A program made the translations under genes and the position numbers. Shown piece after piece: positions 1 through 9,091 of a stretch of 64,000 nt of DNA. The notes beneath the pieces were generated by a model that was not told the origin of the DNA, made no database searches, and saw only the letters and a list, made by a program, of their open reading frames with translations. This stretch comes from Lichenihabitans sp033947565. Lineage in GTDB: Bacteria; Pseudomonadota; Alphaproteobacteria; Rhizobiales; Beijerinckiaceae. The stretch spans positions 62,001 to 126,000 of the forward strand of contig NZ_JARPVX010000005.1 in the NCBI RefSeq assembly GCF_033947565.1, given 5' to 3'. Position 1 is the first letter of the stretch. Every line of letters starts with the position of its first letter.

Positions 1-763
1 CCGGTGCGGCCCGCCAGGCGATCCCAGCCGTTTCGGACGACCCGTAGACCTCCGTCATGCGGGCCAGGCCACGCTCGGCCAAGCGATCCAACGTTTCGGC
101 CGGACATGGTGCGGTGGACACGACACCTTCGACCTGCTCCGGCCAATCCGGAAGGCTGCACGCCAGATAGGCCCATCGCTCGGGAAAGGACACAAGGAGG
201 TCACCCGGTTGAAGGGTCGCCCGCAGGGCCGCGATGTTGAAGCGTTCCGCCTCGATGCAGGGAACGTCGAGGGCGTCCGGCATCAGGGCGGTGAACAGGA
301 ACCCGTAGATGTGGTGCGCCGGTGCGAGCGCCACGATGCGGCGGCGATCGCGGAACCTGTTGGCCAGTGCCTCGACCTCGACGGCGAGAAAGGCTTGCAT
401 GTGGGTGCAGCGCTTGGCGGGGCCCGTCGAACCCGACGTCGAGAACGTCACCTCGGCGTCGCCCGACCCCCAGGAGCGCTGGATGACGTCAAGCCAGGCA
501 CCGAAGGTCGGGGCCGACAAGAGGTCCTGCTCGACGCCCGCCTTGTGCAGGTGGAACATTTCGTTCGCGGCCGCGCACAAGCGCAGAAGATCAAGGGAAT
601 CGCAGCCCCAGGCTTCCGGACTGGACAGCAGCATGTCGTTTACCGCGGCAGTCTGGACCTTGGCTGCCGCCGCTTTGCCGCGCAGCATACGCCACTCGGC
701 TTCCAACAAGCTGCGCAAAACCCGCGCAAGCGCATCGCGCGTCAGGAACGGCTGGGCAAGCAT
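1..763 (-). CDS. AMP-forming acyl/aryl-CoA ligase, C-terminus off the window
   Basis: This is an ANL-superfamily adenylating enzyme that would activate a carboxylic acid as an acyl-AMP before thioester transfer. Reading from the ATG at 763 gives an open frame to the window edge. The P-loop TFSTSGSTGPAK lies at about residues 106-117, and the A5-type motif EVYGSSETAG near residue 240. Only about 100 residues precede the P-loop, far fewer than in ordinary acyl-CoA synthetases (about 170-200). This short form resembles the ligases of aryl-polyene/xanthomonadin-type clusters, but that link is inference because the downstream neighbours are not visible. At least 254 codons are present and the C-terminal lid domain is missing at the edge. 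The next gene upstream ends 74 bases away in the same direction. Confidence 0.85.
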   Translation of the reverse strand, partial: MLAQPFLTRDALARVLRSLLEAEWRMLRGKAAAAKVQTAAVNDMLLSSPEAWGCDSLDLLRLCAAANEMFHLHKAGVEQDLLSAPTFGAWLDVIQRSWGSGDAEVTFSTSGSTGPAKRCTHMQAFLAVEVEALANRFRDRRRIVALAPAHHIYGFLFTALMPDALDVPCIEAERFNIAALRATLQPGDLLVSFPERWAYLACSLPDWPEQVEGVVSTAPCPAETLDRLAERGLARMTEVYGSSETAGIAWRAAP

Positions 764-837
764 GACCAAAGCCCTACCATTCCGTACCAACCCCTTCAAT
801 CCGAACGAGGAAGGCTACCTGCGACGCACCCCGCCGC

Positions 838-859
838 CTATCCGGCCAGCGCCGGATAG
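838..859 (-). terminator. Hairpin at the end of the Old Yellow Enzyme gene
   Basis: A perfect 9-bp inverted repeat (CTATCCGGC at 838-846, GCCGGATAG at 851-859, 4-base loop) spans the stop codon of the Old Yellow Enzyme gene. No T-tract follows, so it may be a 3' stabilising stem or a weak terminator separating this gene from the ligase downstream. Confidence 0.45.
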
Positions 860-1893
860 TCGGTGTAGCCTTCCGCTCCCCGGGCATACATCGTTGAGCG
901 GTCGAGTTCGTTGTAGGGACCGTCGGTCTGCAATCGTGCCGGAAGGTCGGGGTTGGCGATGAAGCGGACGCCGAACGCAATGGCGTCGGCCGCCCCCGAG
1001 TCGAGATCCTGCTGCGATTGCTCTAGCGTGAAGCGCTCGTTGGTGATGAAGACGCCGCCGAACTGCTTTTTCAGCGAAGGCGCCAACCGGTCGGCCTCGA
1101 CATGCTCGCGAGCGAACAGGAAGGCCAGTCCGCGCTTCCCGCACTCCCGCGCCACATAGAAGAAGGTTGAGGCCGCATCGCTGTCACCCATGTCGTGGGC
1201 GTCACCGCGGGGCGCGAGATGCAGGCCGACCCGGTCTGCCCCCCAGACGTCGATGGCGGCGTCGATCGTTTCCAGCATCAATCGAGCCCGGTTCTCGATC
1301 GAGCCGCCATAAGCGTCCTGCCGCTTGTTGGTCTTGTCCTGCAGGAACTGGTCGAGCAGGTAGCCGTTCGCGCCATGCAGTTCGACGCCGTCGAACCCCG
1401 CCTTCTTGGCGTTGGCGGCGCCGACCCGGTAGGCTTCGACGATGCCGGGGATCTCGCCGATGTCGAGGGCCCGCGGCGTGGGATAGGGTCGCTCGGGCCG
1501 CAACAAACTGACGTGGCCGGCGGCCGCAATGGCGCTCGGCGCGACAGGTGGCATGCCACCGAGCAACGACGGATCCGAGATGCGACCGACGTGCCAGAGC
1601 TGCATCACCATACGGCCACCGGCCGTGTGAACGGCATCGGTGATGACCCGCCAGCCGGCGACCTGTTCATCCGACCAGATGCCCGGGGTGTTGGCATAGC
1701 CGACGCCCATCGGGGTCACCGACGTCGCTTCCGTCACGATCAAACCCGCCGATGCGCGCTGAACGTAATAGTCCACCATCAACGGCGTCGGAACACGCTC
1801 ATCCGTGGCCCGAGCACGCGTGAGCGGCGCCATGATGATGCGGTTGGGCAGCATCAGCGCGCCGACCTTGAGAGGATCGAAAAGACCAGGCAT
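838..1893 (-). CDS. Old Yellow Enzyme family NADH:flavin oxidoreductase (NemA-like)
   Basis: An FMN-dependent ene-reductase, about 351 residues, which reduces activated C=C bonds or nitro/nitrate ester electrophiles with NAD(P)H. It starts with the family hallmark LFDPLKVG, then the FMN-loop sequence MAPLTRARA. The substrate-binding His/Asn pair is in HGANGYLLDQFL near residue 178, and the C-terminal phosphate-binding stretch GVRFIANPDL is present. In the usual VGxRLSP strand the Arg is replaced by His (VGLHLAP), a modest deviation. An upstream in-frame ATG at 1908 exists, but the ATG at 1893 has GAGGT 8 bases before it and matches family N-termini. The gene looks monocistronic; cytosolic detoxification is the usual role. 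Confidence 0.9.
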   Translation of the reverse strand: MPGLFDPLKVGALMLPNRIIMAPLTRARATDERVPTPLMVDYYVQRASAGLIVTEATSVTPMGVGYANTPGIWSDEQVAGWRVITDAVHTAGGRMVMQLWHVGRISDPSLLGGMPPVAPSAIAAAGHVSLLRPERPYPTPRALDIGEIPGIVEAYRVGAANAKKAGFDGVELHGANGYLLDQFLQDKTNKRQDAYGGSIENRARLMLETIDAAIDVWGADRVGLHLAPRGDAHDMGDSDAASTFFYVARECGKRGLAFLFAREHVEADRLAPSLKKQFGGVFITNERFTLEQSQQDLDSGAADAIAFGVRFIANPDLPARLQTDGPYNELDRSTMYARGAEGYTDYPALAG

Positions 1894-2066
1894 CCGGAAT
1901 GACCTCATGGCAGCCGCTTCGGCTGAAAGTTCGACGTTTGTCGAACATCCATGGACGTGGGGCGACGGTTTGGCAATGCCGACCGGCCCGATGAACGCTC
2001 ATCCACGACCGCGACGTCCGGCGAGAGCGTGGCTCCGGTGCTGACAAAGGCTCTCGCAGCAGCGGC

Positions 2067-2825
2067 TCAGATCAACATCGCCTGTTGTGGGTCGCCTTCG
2101 TGCTCGACCAGCAGGCTTTCACCACGCCGGCGAAGCTCGCACTGGGCGCTGAACCGGACGTCGACATCCCGCCCGTTCGCGAAACCCTGAAGGGTGTCGC
2201 GGTCGAGCGCGGTCCAGGGACGCCCCCGCGCCGGTCCTGCCGGCACGCGGGGCAGCAGGCCAGGGTCCTGACTCCAGGCGAGGAGCTGCGGCACGGAGGC
2301 CTCGTTCAGCATGTCGCGCAGGTGATGGGCGGTCACATAGGCGTCCGGGCCGGCGCGGTGGGCCGGCAATCCGTCCTCATGCACCAGACCTTCGGGCTGG
2401 CGAAGATAACGCAGCATCTGGTTCGAGAACCGCGGCAGGTCCGGCCACAGGCGCAGGGCGCATTTCCAGGTGCAGATCCAATCGGCTCCGCCCGTGAGAC
2501 CCGGGCGGCAATAGCGTTGCTCGAAGGCAGCCCGATGGGCCGCCAGGGCCGCGACGCCGCCATCCGGCCGAAGCACCGTCGGGGCTATCGTCTTCCAGAA
2601 GGGGGCACCCGCCACCTGCGCGTCGAGGATGTGGTGGATCGCGATCGTGTCGGGCGACATGGGGCGGCCCGGATTGACCAAAGCGGCGCCACGCTCGTCA
2701 TCGACCCTCCACACACCGTCGCGGCCCTGGCAGACATCCTGCCAGCCGATCTCGCACACATCCTCGGGACCGTTGCCACCGGTTTCGAGATCGATGACGC
2801 GAATGCGCGCTGGCCCTGTTCCCAT
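2067..2825 (-). CDS. DnaQ-like 3'-5' exonuclease (DEDDh)
   Basis: A predicted 252-residue exonuclease of the DnaQ/RNase T fold. Exo I is VIDLETGG (residues 10-17) with the metal-binding Asp and Glu. A degenerate Exo II is near AHRAAFEQ, where Glu replaces the usual Asp. Exo III is HRAGPDAY (H-x4-D), which makes it DEDDh. The C-terminal roughly 70 residues (from LLPRVPAGPARGRPW) are outside the nuclease core and carry a small conserved-looking tail seen in exonuclease X-like proteins. It lies 126 bases downstream of the helicase gene on the same strand, so the two may act together in DNA processing. The substrate is unknown, and a proofreading role is unlikely for a stand-alone copy. Confidence 0.8.
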   Translation of the reverse strand: MGTGPARIRVIDLETGGNGPEDVCEIGWQDVCQGRDGVWRVDDERGAALVNPGRPMSPDTIAIHHILDAQVAGAPFWKTIAPTVLRPDGGVAALAAHRAAFEQRYCRPGLTGGADWICTWKCALRLWPDLPRFSNQMLRYLRQPEGLVHEDGLPAHRAGPDAYVTAHHLRDMLNEASVPQLLAWSQDPGLLPRVPAGPARGRPWTALDRDTLQGFANGRDVDVRFSAQCELRRRGESLLVEHEGDPQQAMLI

Positions 2826-2951
2826 GGACGGAACAATAGCGTTCCGGCGCCGGCCACCAAGCGTCGAGGCGGGTGACGTGTCGACGCGCTGTCCCGTGCG
2901 CCTGATGATCCGTGCCCGACCATGCGTGCTTCTAGGGCTGGTCTGGCGGCC

Positions 2952-4394
2952 TTACGCTTCGTAGTCGAGGAAGCCCGTCAACGCGTCCAGCAGCGCGGCG
3001 TCGTCGCCGGCCAGACCGTGCATCGCGGCCATCCTGGCGATCACGGTAGCGGTCACCTCCTCTTCAACGGTGTCTTCCCCGAAGGCGTAGTAGATGATGG
3101 CCATCTCGCCATCCCTGTGGCAACGACCTTCGATCTGCTGCAGCTGGATCGCGCTGTATCGCATGTCATGCACGATGAGCGACCGCGGGCGGTGACCTCC
3201 CGGCAGCTCGTTGCTGTGCAAAGAAATCGATTCCGTCACCGTAAAGGTCACGACATCGAGTTGGCCGGTCTGAAAAGCGATGCGGGTCGCCTCGTTCGCT
3301 TCCGCCGAGGCGCGCCCGTCGATCTGGCCGACCCGCCAACCTCGGCCGCCAAGGGTGTCGGTCAGGGCCGTGCCGGTTTCGAGAAAGGCCACCGACAAGG
3401 CGACCTGTTGACCGGCCTCGAGCAGATCCTCGGCGAAAGCAACGGTTCCGGCGACGCGCAGCAGGCTCGCCTTCTGCCGGAAGCGAAGGTCGGCCGCCCA
3501 GCCGGCCGGGCGGCGCGTGCTGCCGCCCAACAGCCCCAGTTCTCGACGGAAGTCGCGCCATGTCGCGTCATACAGGCGACGTTCGGCGGGCGTCAGCATC
3601 GTGGGGGCGAGTTCCCGCTGGACAGCGGGCCAGCCCGCGATGTCGCCGGGATGCCGGCGAATGCCGATCGCGTTCGGACCCTTGTAGAGCAGGTCTGCGA
3701 TGATCCGCCGATCCCGCTCGTTGGGCTCCCAGGTCCAGTTCATCCACCGGCCCTTGGCACGGCCGATGCCAAGCCCCTTCATCAGCTGGCGAAAGTCCGC
3801 CAAGGTTTCGGTCGGCTGACCCGCCGCATGTCCCAGCAAGCGGCCGAGATAGCCGAGTTCGTGGGGCGATTGTCCCGCGGTGGCGCTGAGATACAGCACG
3901 AAGGTCGCGGCATCCGCCATCTGCCGGCAGGCCATCGTTTGCTGGGCGTAAGGGTTGCGAAGGCGGTGGCTTTCGTCGAAGAGGACGATCGGCCAGACCT
4001 GTTTGGGCCGGCCCTGCCGGGCAAGCTCGTTGTTCTTGGCCCGTGGCGAGCGCCTGGTGCTGGCGGGCGGCGGCGCCAGCAGTGCCTTGGTCCGTTCATA
4101 GTTGATGAGCGTGACGCGTTTCGGAGCGAGGCCGCTTTGGGCGATGGTTCGGCGCCATTGCGGCATGGCACCCTTCGGGCACACGATGAGCACGTCGTCT
4201 TCCGGCATCGCCGCGATGGCGGCCCAGGCCGACAAGGTCTTGCCGAGGCCGGTCAGGTCTCCCAGCAGGAACCCAGGCCGCCCTGCCAGGCGCGCCGCTG
4301 CGATCGCGTCGCGCGCGATGCGCTGGTGCGGGCGTGGGACAAGGACGTCCGGAGCGGCGCTGAGACACTCCTGGTGCGGAACGGACGCTTGCAT
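2952..4394 (-). CDS. SNF2-like superfamily 2 DNA helicase/translocase
   Basis: A compact SF2 ATPase of about 480 residues. Motif I reads GDLTGLGKT, a variant of the SNF2 DEMGLGKT. Motif II is LFDESHRLRN (a DESH box), motif III is LSAT, and motif VI is QQIEGRCHRDGE, the SNF2-type Q-x3-GR-x-HR-x-G. No extra DNA-binding or nuclease domain is visible, so it resembles phage/plasmid-type SNF2 helicases rather than large chromatin-like remodelers. I place the start at the ATG at 4394, four bases after the ureohydrolase stop. An ATG at 4451 would overlap that gene by 53 bases. The exonuclease gene follows downstream. Confidence 0.85.
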   Translation of the reverse strand: MQASVPHQECLSAAPDVLVPRPHQRIARDAIAAARLAGRPGFLLGDLTGLGKTLSAWAAIAAMPEDDVLIVCPKGAMPQWRRTIAQSGLAPKRVTLINYERTKALLAPPPASTRRSPRAKNNELARQGRPKQVWPIVLFDESHRLRNPYAQQTMACRQMADAATFVLYLSATAGQSPHELGYLGRLLGHAAGQPTETLADFRQLMKGLGIGRAKGRWMNWTWEPNERDRRIIADLLYKGPNAIGIRRHPGDIAGWPAVQRELAPTMLTPAERRLYDATWRDFRRELGLLGGSTRRPAGWAADLRFRQKASLLRVAGTVAFAEDLLEAGQQVALSVAFLETGTALTDTLGGRGWRVGQIDGRASAEANEATRIAFQTGQLDVVTFTVTESISLHSNELPGGHRPRSLIVHDMRYSAIQLQQIEGRCHRDGEMAIIYYAFGEDTVEEEVTATVIARMAAMHGLAGDDAALLDALTGFLDYEA

Positions 4395-4398
4395 TGCG

Positions 4399-5346
4399 CT
4401 ATGGGTGGCGACCGGGTTGGCGCGCCAGATGACCGAGAACGTGGCAGACAAGCCGACCGACGACGGTCGCGGTCATGTCATTGATATCGCCGGCCGGATT
4501 AAATTCGACAATGGAAAAGCCGGCCAGGCGTCTGTTCTGAAGCGTGGCGGCCAGCAGCGCCGTCACCTCGTCAAAGGTCAAGCCGCCGGGCGACAGCGCG
4601 TTGACCCCCGGGCAGAAGCTCGGATCGAGCGCGTCGCAATCGATGTGAATCAGGATCTCACCGTCGCGCGGGATAGACTTGGCGATCTCCGCCATGCCTT
4701 GGCTCCTCGCCTGCCTGACGGTCACGAGATGCGAGCCCCACGCCCGTGCCGCCTCAACCTCTTCGCGACGCGCGCTGCCGGCCGCACGAAGGCCCACCTG
4801 GGTCATGGAGCGCACGAAGGGCAGTTCCGCAGCGCGGCGCATCGTGCTCGAATAGCCGAGCGCCTCGTCACCGATGCTGTCCCGCCAGTCGAGATGGGCG
4901 TCGATCTGCAGAATGTGGAGCGCCTTCACGTCATCGAAGGCGCGCATGAACGGGATCGCCACCGAATCGTCTCCCCCGATCAGCACCGAGGTTGCGCCGC
5001 AGCCCCGGACATGACGCGTCGCAGCCTCGATCACGCGACGGTTGTCTGCGTTTGCGCCGTGGAATGTTTGGAGATTGCCTAGGTCGTAGACGTTCAGGGC
5101 ACCACCATCCAACAGCGGACCATCGAAGTCGAAGTCCCAGTGATCGACCTGGATCGAAGCGGCCGTGATGGCCCGCCTCACGGCATCCGGGCCCTGTCGG
5201 CCGTCACCCTCGTGCTCGCGATCGCCATAAGCCGTCCCGTGCGCCGCTCCCACGATGGAGACCGACCCTGCAATGGCTTTGTCGGACGAAGGCAGTCCCA
5301 GGAAGGTCTGTGCGACGGGGTTGGCTGCGAGGAAGGTGGGATCCAT
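4399..5346 (-). CDS. Ureohydrolase (arginase/agmatinase family)
   Basis: A manganese- or nickel-type ureohydrolase that would split a guanidino compound into urea and an amine. With the start at 5346 it has about 315 residues, typical for the family. Metal motifs are GGDDS (residues 124-128), DAHLD (149-153) and DCDALDP (236-242). The canonical first motif is GGDHS, where the His is a metal ligand. Here it is Asp, a variant that could change the metal or substrate (agmatine, guanidinobutyrate, guanidinoacetate or another guanidine). An in-frame start 20 codons upstream cannot be excluded, since neither has a clear Shine-Dalgarno. The helicase gene starts 4 bases downstream, so the two are probably cotranscribed although functionally unrelated. 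Confidence 0.85.
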   Translation of the reverse strand: MDPTFLAANPVAQTFLGLPSSDKAIAGSVSIVGAAHGTAYGDREHEGDGRQGPDAVRRAITAASIQVDHWDFDFDGPLLDGGALNVYDLGNLQTFHGANADNRRVIEAATRHVRGCGATSVLIGGDDSVAIPFMRAFDDVKALHILQIDAHLDWRDSIGDEALGYSSTMRRAAELPFVRSMTQVGLRAAGSARREEVEAARAWGSHLVTVRQARSQGMAEIAKSIPRDGEILIHIDCDALDPSFCPGVNALSPGGLTFDEVTALLAATLQNRRLAGFSIVEFNPAGDINDMTATVVGRLVCHVLGHLARQPGRHP

Positions 5347-5592
5347 GCTTTTGCGATCGAAGTGGATTGGGGTGCAGGCGGTACACAACCCGCACAAGTA
5401 CAGCAAATGGACGGGCTGCCTATGCGGTCACCGCCGTCTGCCCACCTACATACTTCGCACGCGGGTGTCGCAGCTGAACGTGCCCCGGCCCTGAGATTTC
5501 CAGATCGGCATCGGCATCGGCCCACGATGCCCATTGCAGGCTTGCGACAGCCGTCAGGGATGCCGACGAGTGCGGAACTTCTGCGCCGTGGC

Positions 5593-7158
5593 TCAGGAAG
5601 CGAGCCACACCTTCTCGCCGATGCGCTGTCCCATAAGATCGAACAGCGGATGCGGACCCATGCCCCTGACCTTCGGGCCGCCAGCCTCGAGATAATCGAT
5701 GAACATCGGAATGACGGCCCCTCCGTCGTCGGAGATCATCTTCTGCAGGTCGAAGTACATGGCCTTGCGTTTGCCGACGTCAGCCTCCGTCCGGGCCGCA
5801 AGAAGGATGCGGTCGAAGGCGGGCCGCTTCCAAAAAGTCTCGTTCCAGGCCGCATCGGACTTGTAGGCGATCGTCAGCATCCCGTCCGCGGTCGGTCGTC
5901 CACCCCAGTAGGAGGCGCAGAACGGCGCCTTCATCCACACCGATCCAAAGTAACCATCGGCCGATTTGCGTTCGACCGTCATGTCGATCCCTGCCGGTTT
6001 ACCGGCCTCCTGATACAGCAGGGCGGCGTCGGTCGCGCCTGTGAAGGCGGCATCCGATACCGCGAGCGTGACCGGCAGACTGGACAAGCCAGCCTGTTTC
6101 AGATGGAAGCGGGCCTTGTCGGGATCATAGGCATGTTGCGGCAGATCGGCCGCAAAGAACGGGCTCGAGCGAGGGATCGGGTGATCGTTGCCGATGACGC
6201 CATAGCCGTGCAGCACCGTATCGATGATCTTCTGACGATCGATGCCGTATTTGAGGGCGAGCCGTACGTTGTTGTCGTCATAAGGCTTGTCGGTGACGTT
6301 CATCAGAAAGGTGGCGTGCTGGCCCGCTGCGTTGCGGATGACCTGGAGACCGGGCCGGCGCGCCACGAGATCGACCGTGCGCGCGTCCATGCGATTGATG
6401 ACATCCACCTGGCCGGAGATCAGGGCATTGGTGCGCGCCGTCGTGTCGGCGATGCAACGGATCTCGATGGCGTCCACGTGGGCACGCCCCGGCTTCCAAT
6501 AGTCACTCCGCTTCCTGGTGATGGAGCGGATGCCGGGCTCGAAGACATCCAGGATGTAGCCGCCCGTGCCGACGGGCTTCATCCAGTCCGACCAGCCGTT
6601 CGGGACCACGAAGAAGTGGTAGTCTGCCAGGAGGTACGGAAGATCCACGTTGCCATTCGAGAGCGTGATGCCGATCTGGTTCGGACCAAGCTTCCTGATG
6701 TCAACAATGTCCTCGAGCGTCGCTTTGGCGGCCGACTTGGTGTCTCCGCGATGCAGGTTCAGCGAATAGATGATGTCGTCGGCGTCGAGCGTCTTGCCGT
6801 TGGAGAAGGTCACGCCCTTGCGGACATCGAACACCCATTCGGCAAAGCCCGGCTTGGCGTCCCAACGTTCGAGCAACTCTGGGACTGCTTGGTTGTGCTC
6901 GTCAATTTCGATAAACCCGTTCATCACCTGATAGGCCAGGTTGACCGGCACCCAATCCGTGATCGTGCGGGGGTCGAGGCTGTCGGAGGTCGCGCCGCCC
7001 GACATGCCGAGCCGCAACGTCCCTCCCGAGGTTGGGGTGTCGCCGGCAGCGCGGGCGGTTCGCCAAGGCGTAAGGGCTGCGCTCGCGCCGACGGCACCAG
7101 CGCCGCCAAGAAGGGTTCGGCGGTCTATGCCGCTACGGAGTGAACCGGACTGAGTCAC
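5593..7158 (-). CDS. Orphan Opp/Dpp-type ABC substrate-binding protein (SBP_bac_5)
   Basis: A periplasmic extracytoplasmic binding protein of 521 residues for peptides, opines or similar oligomers. The N-terminus carries a Tat-type signal (DRRTLLGGAGAVG then an ARAA cleavage region). The mature part has family landmarks such as SLDPRTITDWVPVNLAYQV and the VFDVRKGVTFSNGKTLDADD segment. I chose the GTG at 7158, which has GGAG 9 bases upstream, over an upstream ATG at 7299 that would add an implausible 47 residues before the signal. No cognate permease or ATPase gene is adjacent, so it must use a transporter encoded elsewhere or act alone. Confidence 0.88.
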   Translation of the reverse strand: MTQSGSLRSGIDRRTLLGGAGAVGASAALTPWRTARAAGDTPTSGGTLRLGMSGGATSDSLDPRTITDWVPVNLAYQVMNGFIEIDEHNQAVPELLERWDAKPGFAEWVFDVRKGVTFSNGKTLDADDIIYSLNLHRGDTKSAAKATLEDIVDIRKLGPNQIGITLSNGNVDLPYLLADYHFFVVPNGWSDWMKPVGTGGYILDVFEPGIRSITRKRSDYWKPGRAHVDAIEIRCIADTTARTNALISGQVDVINRMDARTVDLVARRPGLQVIRNAAGQHATFLMNVTDKPYDDNNVRLALKYGIDRQKIIDTVLHGYGVIGNDHPIPRSSPFFAADLPQHAYDPDKARFHLKQAGLSSLPVTLAVSDAAFTGATDAALLYQEAGKPAGIDMTVERKSADGYFGSVWMKAPFCASYWGGRPTADGMLTIAYKSDAAWNETFWKRPAFDRILLAARTEADVGKRKAMYFDLQKMISDDGGAVIPMFIDYLEAGGPKVRGMGPHPLFDLMGQRIGEKVWLAS

Positions 7159-7265
7159 GTCACCATCTCCGCCGCTGGATCGCGGCCGACGAATCGTAAC
7201 CGCTGCGCGTGGATTGGCGCCATGCCCGGCGACTGCGGCTGGTTCCACACCGACCGCGCGGCAAC

Positions 7266-8192
7266 TCAGGCGCCTAGACGGAACGACAGAAAGGCACACA
7301 TCCGGGCAAAGGGCTCGGCCATGGCGGCGGCATGATCCAAGGCGCGCAAGGCGCCGTGTACCAGACCCGTTCCCGGCAGGAGCAGGACGTCAGTGCCGAG
7401 CGCCTGGAGCCGGGCAGCCAGTATTGTGCAATCATCCCGCAGCGGATCTACTTCGGCCGGCAGGAGCACGGTCGGCGGCAAAACGGACAGGTCAGGCTGG
7501 TCGAGGGGAAACGGCGACGCACCACCGCTGTGGCCGAGGTAAGCCGATCGATAAAACTGGACGTCGTCAAGCGTCAGCATAGGCGCTTGAGCCCATTGTG
7601 TGCGGGCCGGCTCGGCGGGCTCGAAGCCCAGCGAGGGATAGATCAAGGCGAGGGCACACAGTCGGTCCGGCCTGACCTGACCGAGCTTGAGGGCTGCACC
7701 GCAGACGAGGGTGCCGCCTGCGCTGTCTCCCATCAGGGCAAGACGCGTCGGGAGGCCTTCGCGCCATGGCAATCGCCGTTCGAGAACGGCGCTCGCGACC
7801 GCCAGAATATCATCCTGGGCCGCGGGATGCGGATGGTCAGGCGCGAGGCGATAATCGACGGACACCACCGAAGCGCCGACCGCTTCTGCAACGCGTGCAA
7901 CGATGCCGTCGTGGCTATCGAGCGAGCCCAGAACAAAGCCACCCCCGTGTGCATAAACGACGATCCCGTCCACCAGGATGCGTCTTGGTCGGTAAAGCCG
8001 CAGCGGAACGAGGCGGTCGGGAAGGACGAGTGTGTCGTCGAGGCTCGTGATCCCCGGAGGCCGCTTGACCGCAAAGGTGCTTGCGTAGGCCTCGTAAAGC
8101 CGGCGCTGGTCAGCCAGGGGACGCTGCGCCGCATCGGACGGATAAAACCGGTCACTGTCGGCTATGAAACGCGCAATGTCCGAACCGATCAT
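7266..8192 (-). CDS. Alpha/beta hydrolase, hormone-sensitive-lipase-like esterase
   Basis: A 308-residue carboxylesterase of the HSL (family IV) group. The oxyanion-hole motif HGGGF is at residues 82-86 and the nucleophile elbow GDSAGG at 155-160. The acid is probably in EVDPLRDD and the catalytic His in GLVHGALR near the C-terminus. It has no signal peptide, so it is cytosolic, and short- to medium-chain esters are the family's usual substrates. The gene stands alone between the orphan binding protein and the DUF3891 gene, and nothing in the context narrows its substrate. Confidence 0.88.
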   Translation of the reverse strand: MIGSDIARFIADSDRFYPSDAAQRPLADQRRLYEAYASTFAVKRPPGITSLDDTLVLPDRLVPLRLYRPRRILVDGIVVYAHGGGFVLGSLDSHDGIVARVAEAVGASVVSVDYRLAPDHPHPAAQDDILAVASAVLERRLPWREGLPTRLALMGDSAGGTLVCGAALKLGQVRPDRLCALALIYPSLGFEPAEPARTQWAQAPMLTLDDVQFYRSAYLGHSGGASPFPLDQPDLSVLPPTVLLPAEVDPLRDDCTILAARLQALGTDVLLLPGTGLVHGALRALDHAAAMAEPFARMCAFLSFRLGA

Positions 8193-8326
8193 GGGTTTGC
8201 GGCCTCAGGGTGTGATCGGCTGATTGCGACAGCAAGCATCATTTGGGTCCACGCAACACCATCCGGCTCTGCGTAAGTCTTCGTCGTTTCACCGTTGAGA
8301 CCGACATCGGCGCCGACGATTAATCC

Positions 8327-9091
8327 TCAGTGTTCGACCGAGGTGAGCCGTGCCGTGAAGGTGACGCGATCGGGCGAGCGGAGCCAACGTCTCATGCTCG
8401 CTTCATCGGCGAAACGTTCACCCTCGGGGAGGGCGCGGGCCTGACCCTCGACAACAAGGCTGGTGCCTCGAAACGGCCAGGGCGAAAGATCGAAGTCGAA
8501 AGATCGGCCCGGCCGTGCGGACAATCGCGAGCGTTGCAGGCTGCCGTCGGAACGTGGCGCGTCAAGCTCCAGCGGCGCCGGCAACTCGCCGCAAAGCGCC
8601 AGCGAAAGCGTGTCCACGAAGGCGATGAGCGCTGACTCGCTTTCGAGCCTTTGTTCGTCGAACCCTAGCGCCTGGGCCCAGGCCCGCTCCACCGGGTCCT
8701 GAGTCTCCAGGTAATGTCGCGCCGCCATTGCGTCGGCTTCGTCGAGGCGGTGCCGGTCTGAAAAGCGGCGGTAGATCACCCCGCCGTGACGGGAAATCAG
8801 CAGCGCGGTATGCGAACCCCAGGCGCCAAGTGCACGCTCGACGCCCGCCGCCCACATCGGCGCGTGCAAGGACGCACCGACGTCACGGAACAGATGCGGC
8901 CTGCCGGTGTCCCGGTCGAAGCTCGGCGCAGTCTCCCAATCCATCCAGCCCAAATCATGCTGTTCCGCCGCGATCAGAAGCGGCTCGCAGAGGGGATCGA
9001 CCCAAGCGCGCGCCAACTGGCCCGAAATCAAGGCGTGGGTCGGTTGGCTGATCGCCAACATCCCAGCCCGGTGTCTACGAAACAGCATCAC
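8327..9091 (-). CDS. DUF3891 family protein
   Basis: A 254-residue protein matching the DUF3891 pattern. It begins with a short basic leader, then AISQPTHALISGQLARAW, and a conserved EQHDLGW motif near residues 43-49. His/Asp pairs (QHD, later HGGVIYRRF) suggest an HD-like helical metal-binding fold, but no biochemical function is established for the family as far as I know. Two adjacent ATG codons (9091 and 9088) are possible starts. Neighbouring genes are not obviously related. The call rests on family resemblance, and the function is unknown. Confidence 0.75.
   Translation of the reverse strand: MMLFRRHRAGMLAISQPTHALISGQLARAWVDPLCEPLLIAAEQHDLGWMDWETAPSFDRDTGRPHLFRDVGASLHAPMWAAGVERALGAWGSHTALLISRHGGVIYRRFSDRHRLDEADAMAARHYLETQDPVERAWAQALGFDEQRLESESALIAFVDTLSLALCGELPAPLELDAPRSDGSLQRSRLSARPGRSFDFDLSPWPFRGTSLVVEGQARALPEGERFADEASMRRWLRSPDRVTFTARLTSVEH

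Noticed and set aside
209..962. Two overlapping plus-strand open frames opposite the AMP ligase
   Set aside because: The minus strand reads a clear adenylation enzyme with P-loop and A5 motifs; the plus frames are low-complexity Arg/Ala-rich shadows.
5140..7143. Plus-strand open frame of 667 codons
   Set aside because: Antisense to the ureohydrolase and Opp-type binding-protein genes, both of which have complete family signatures.
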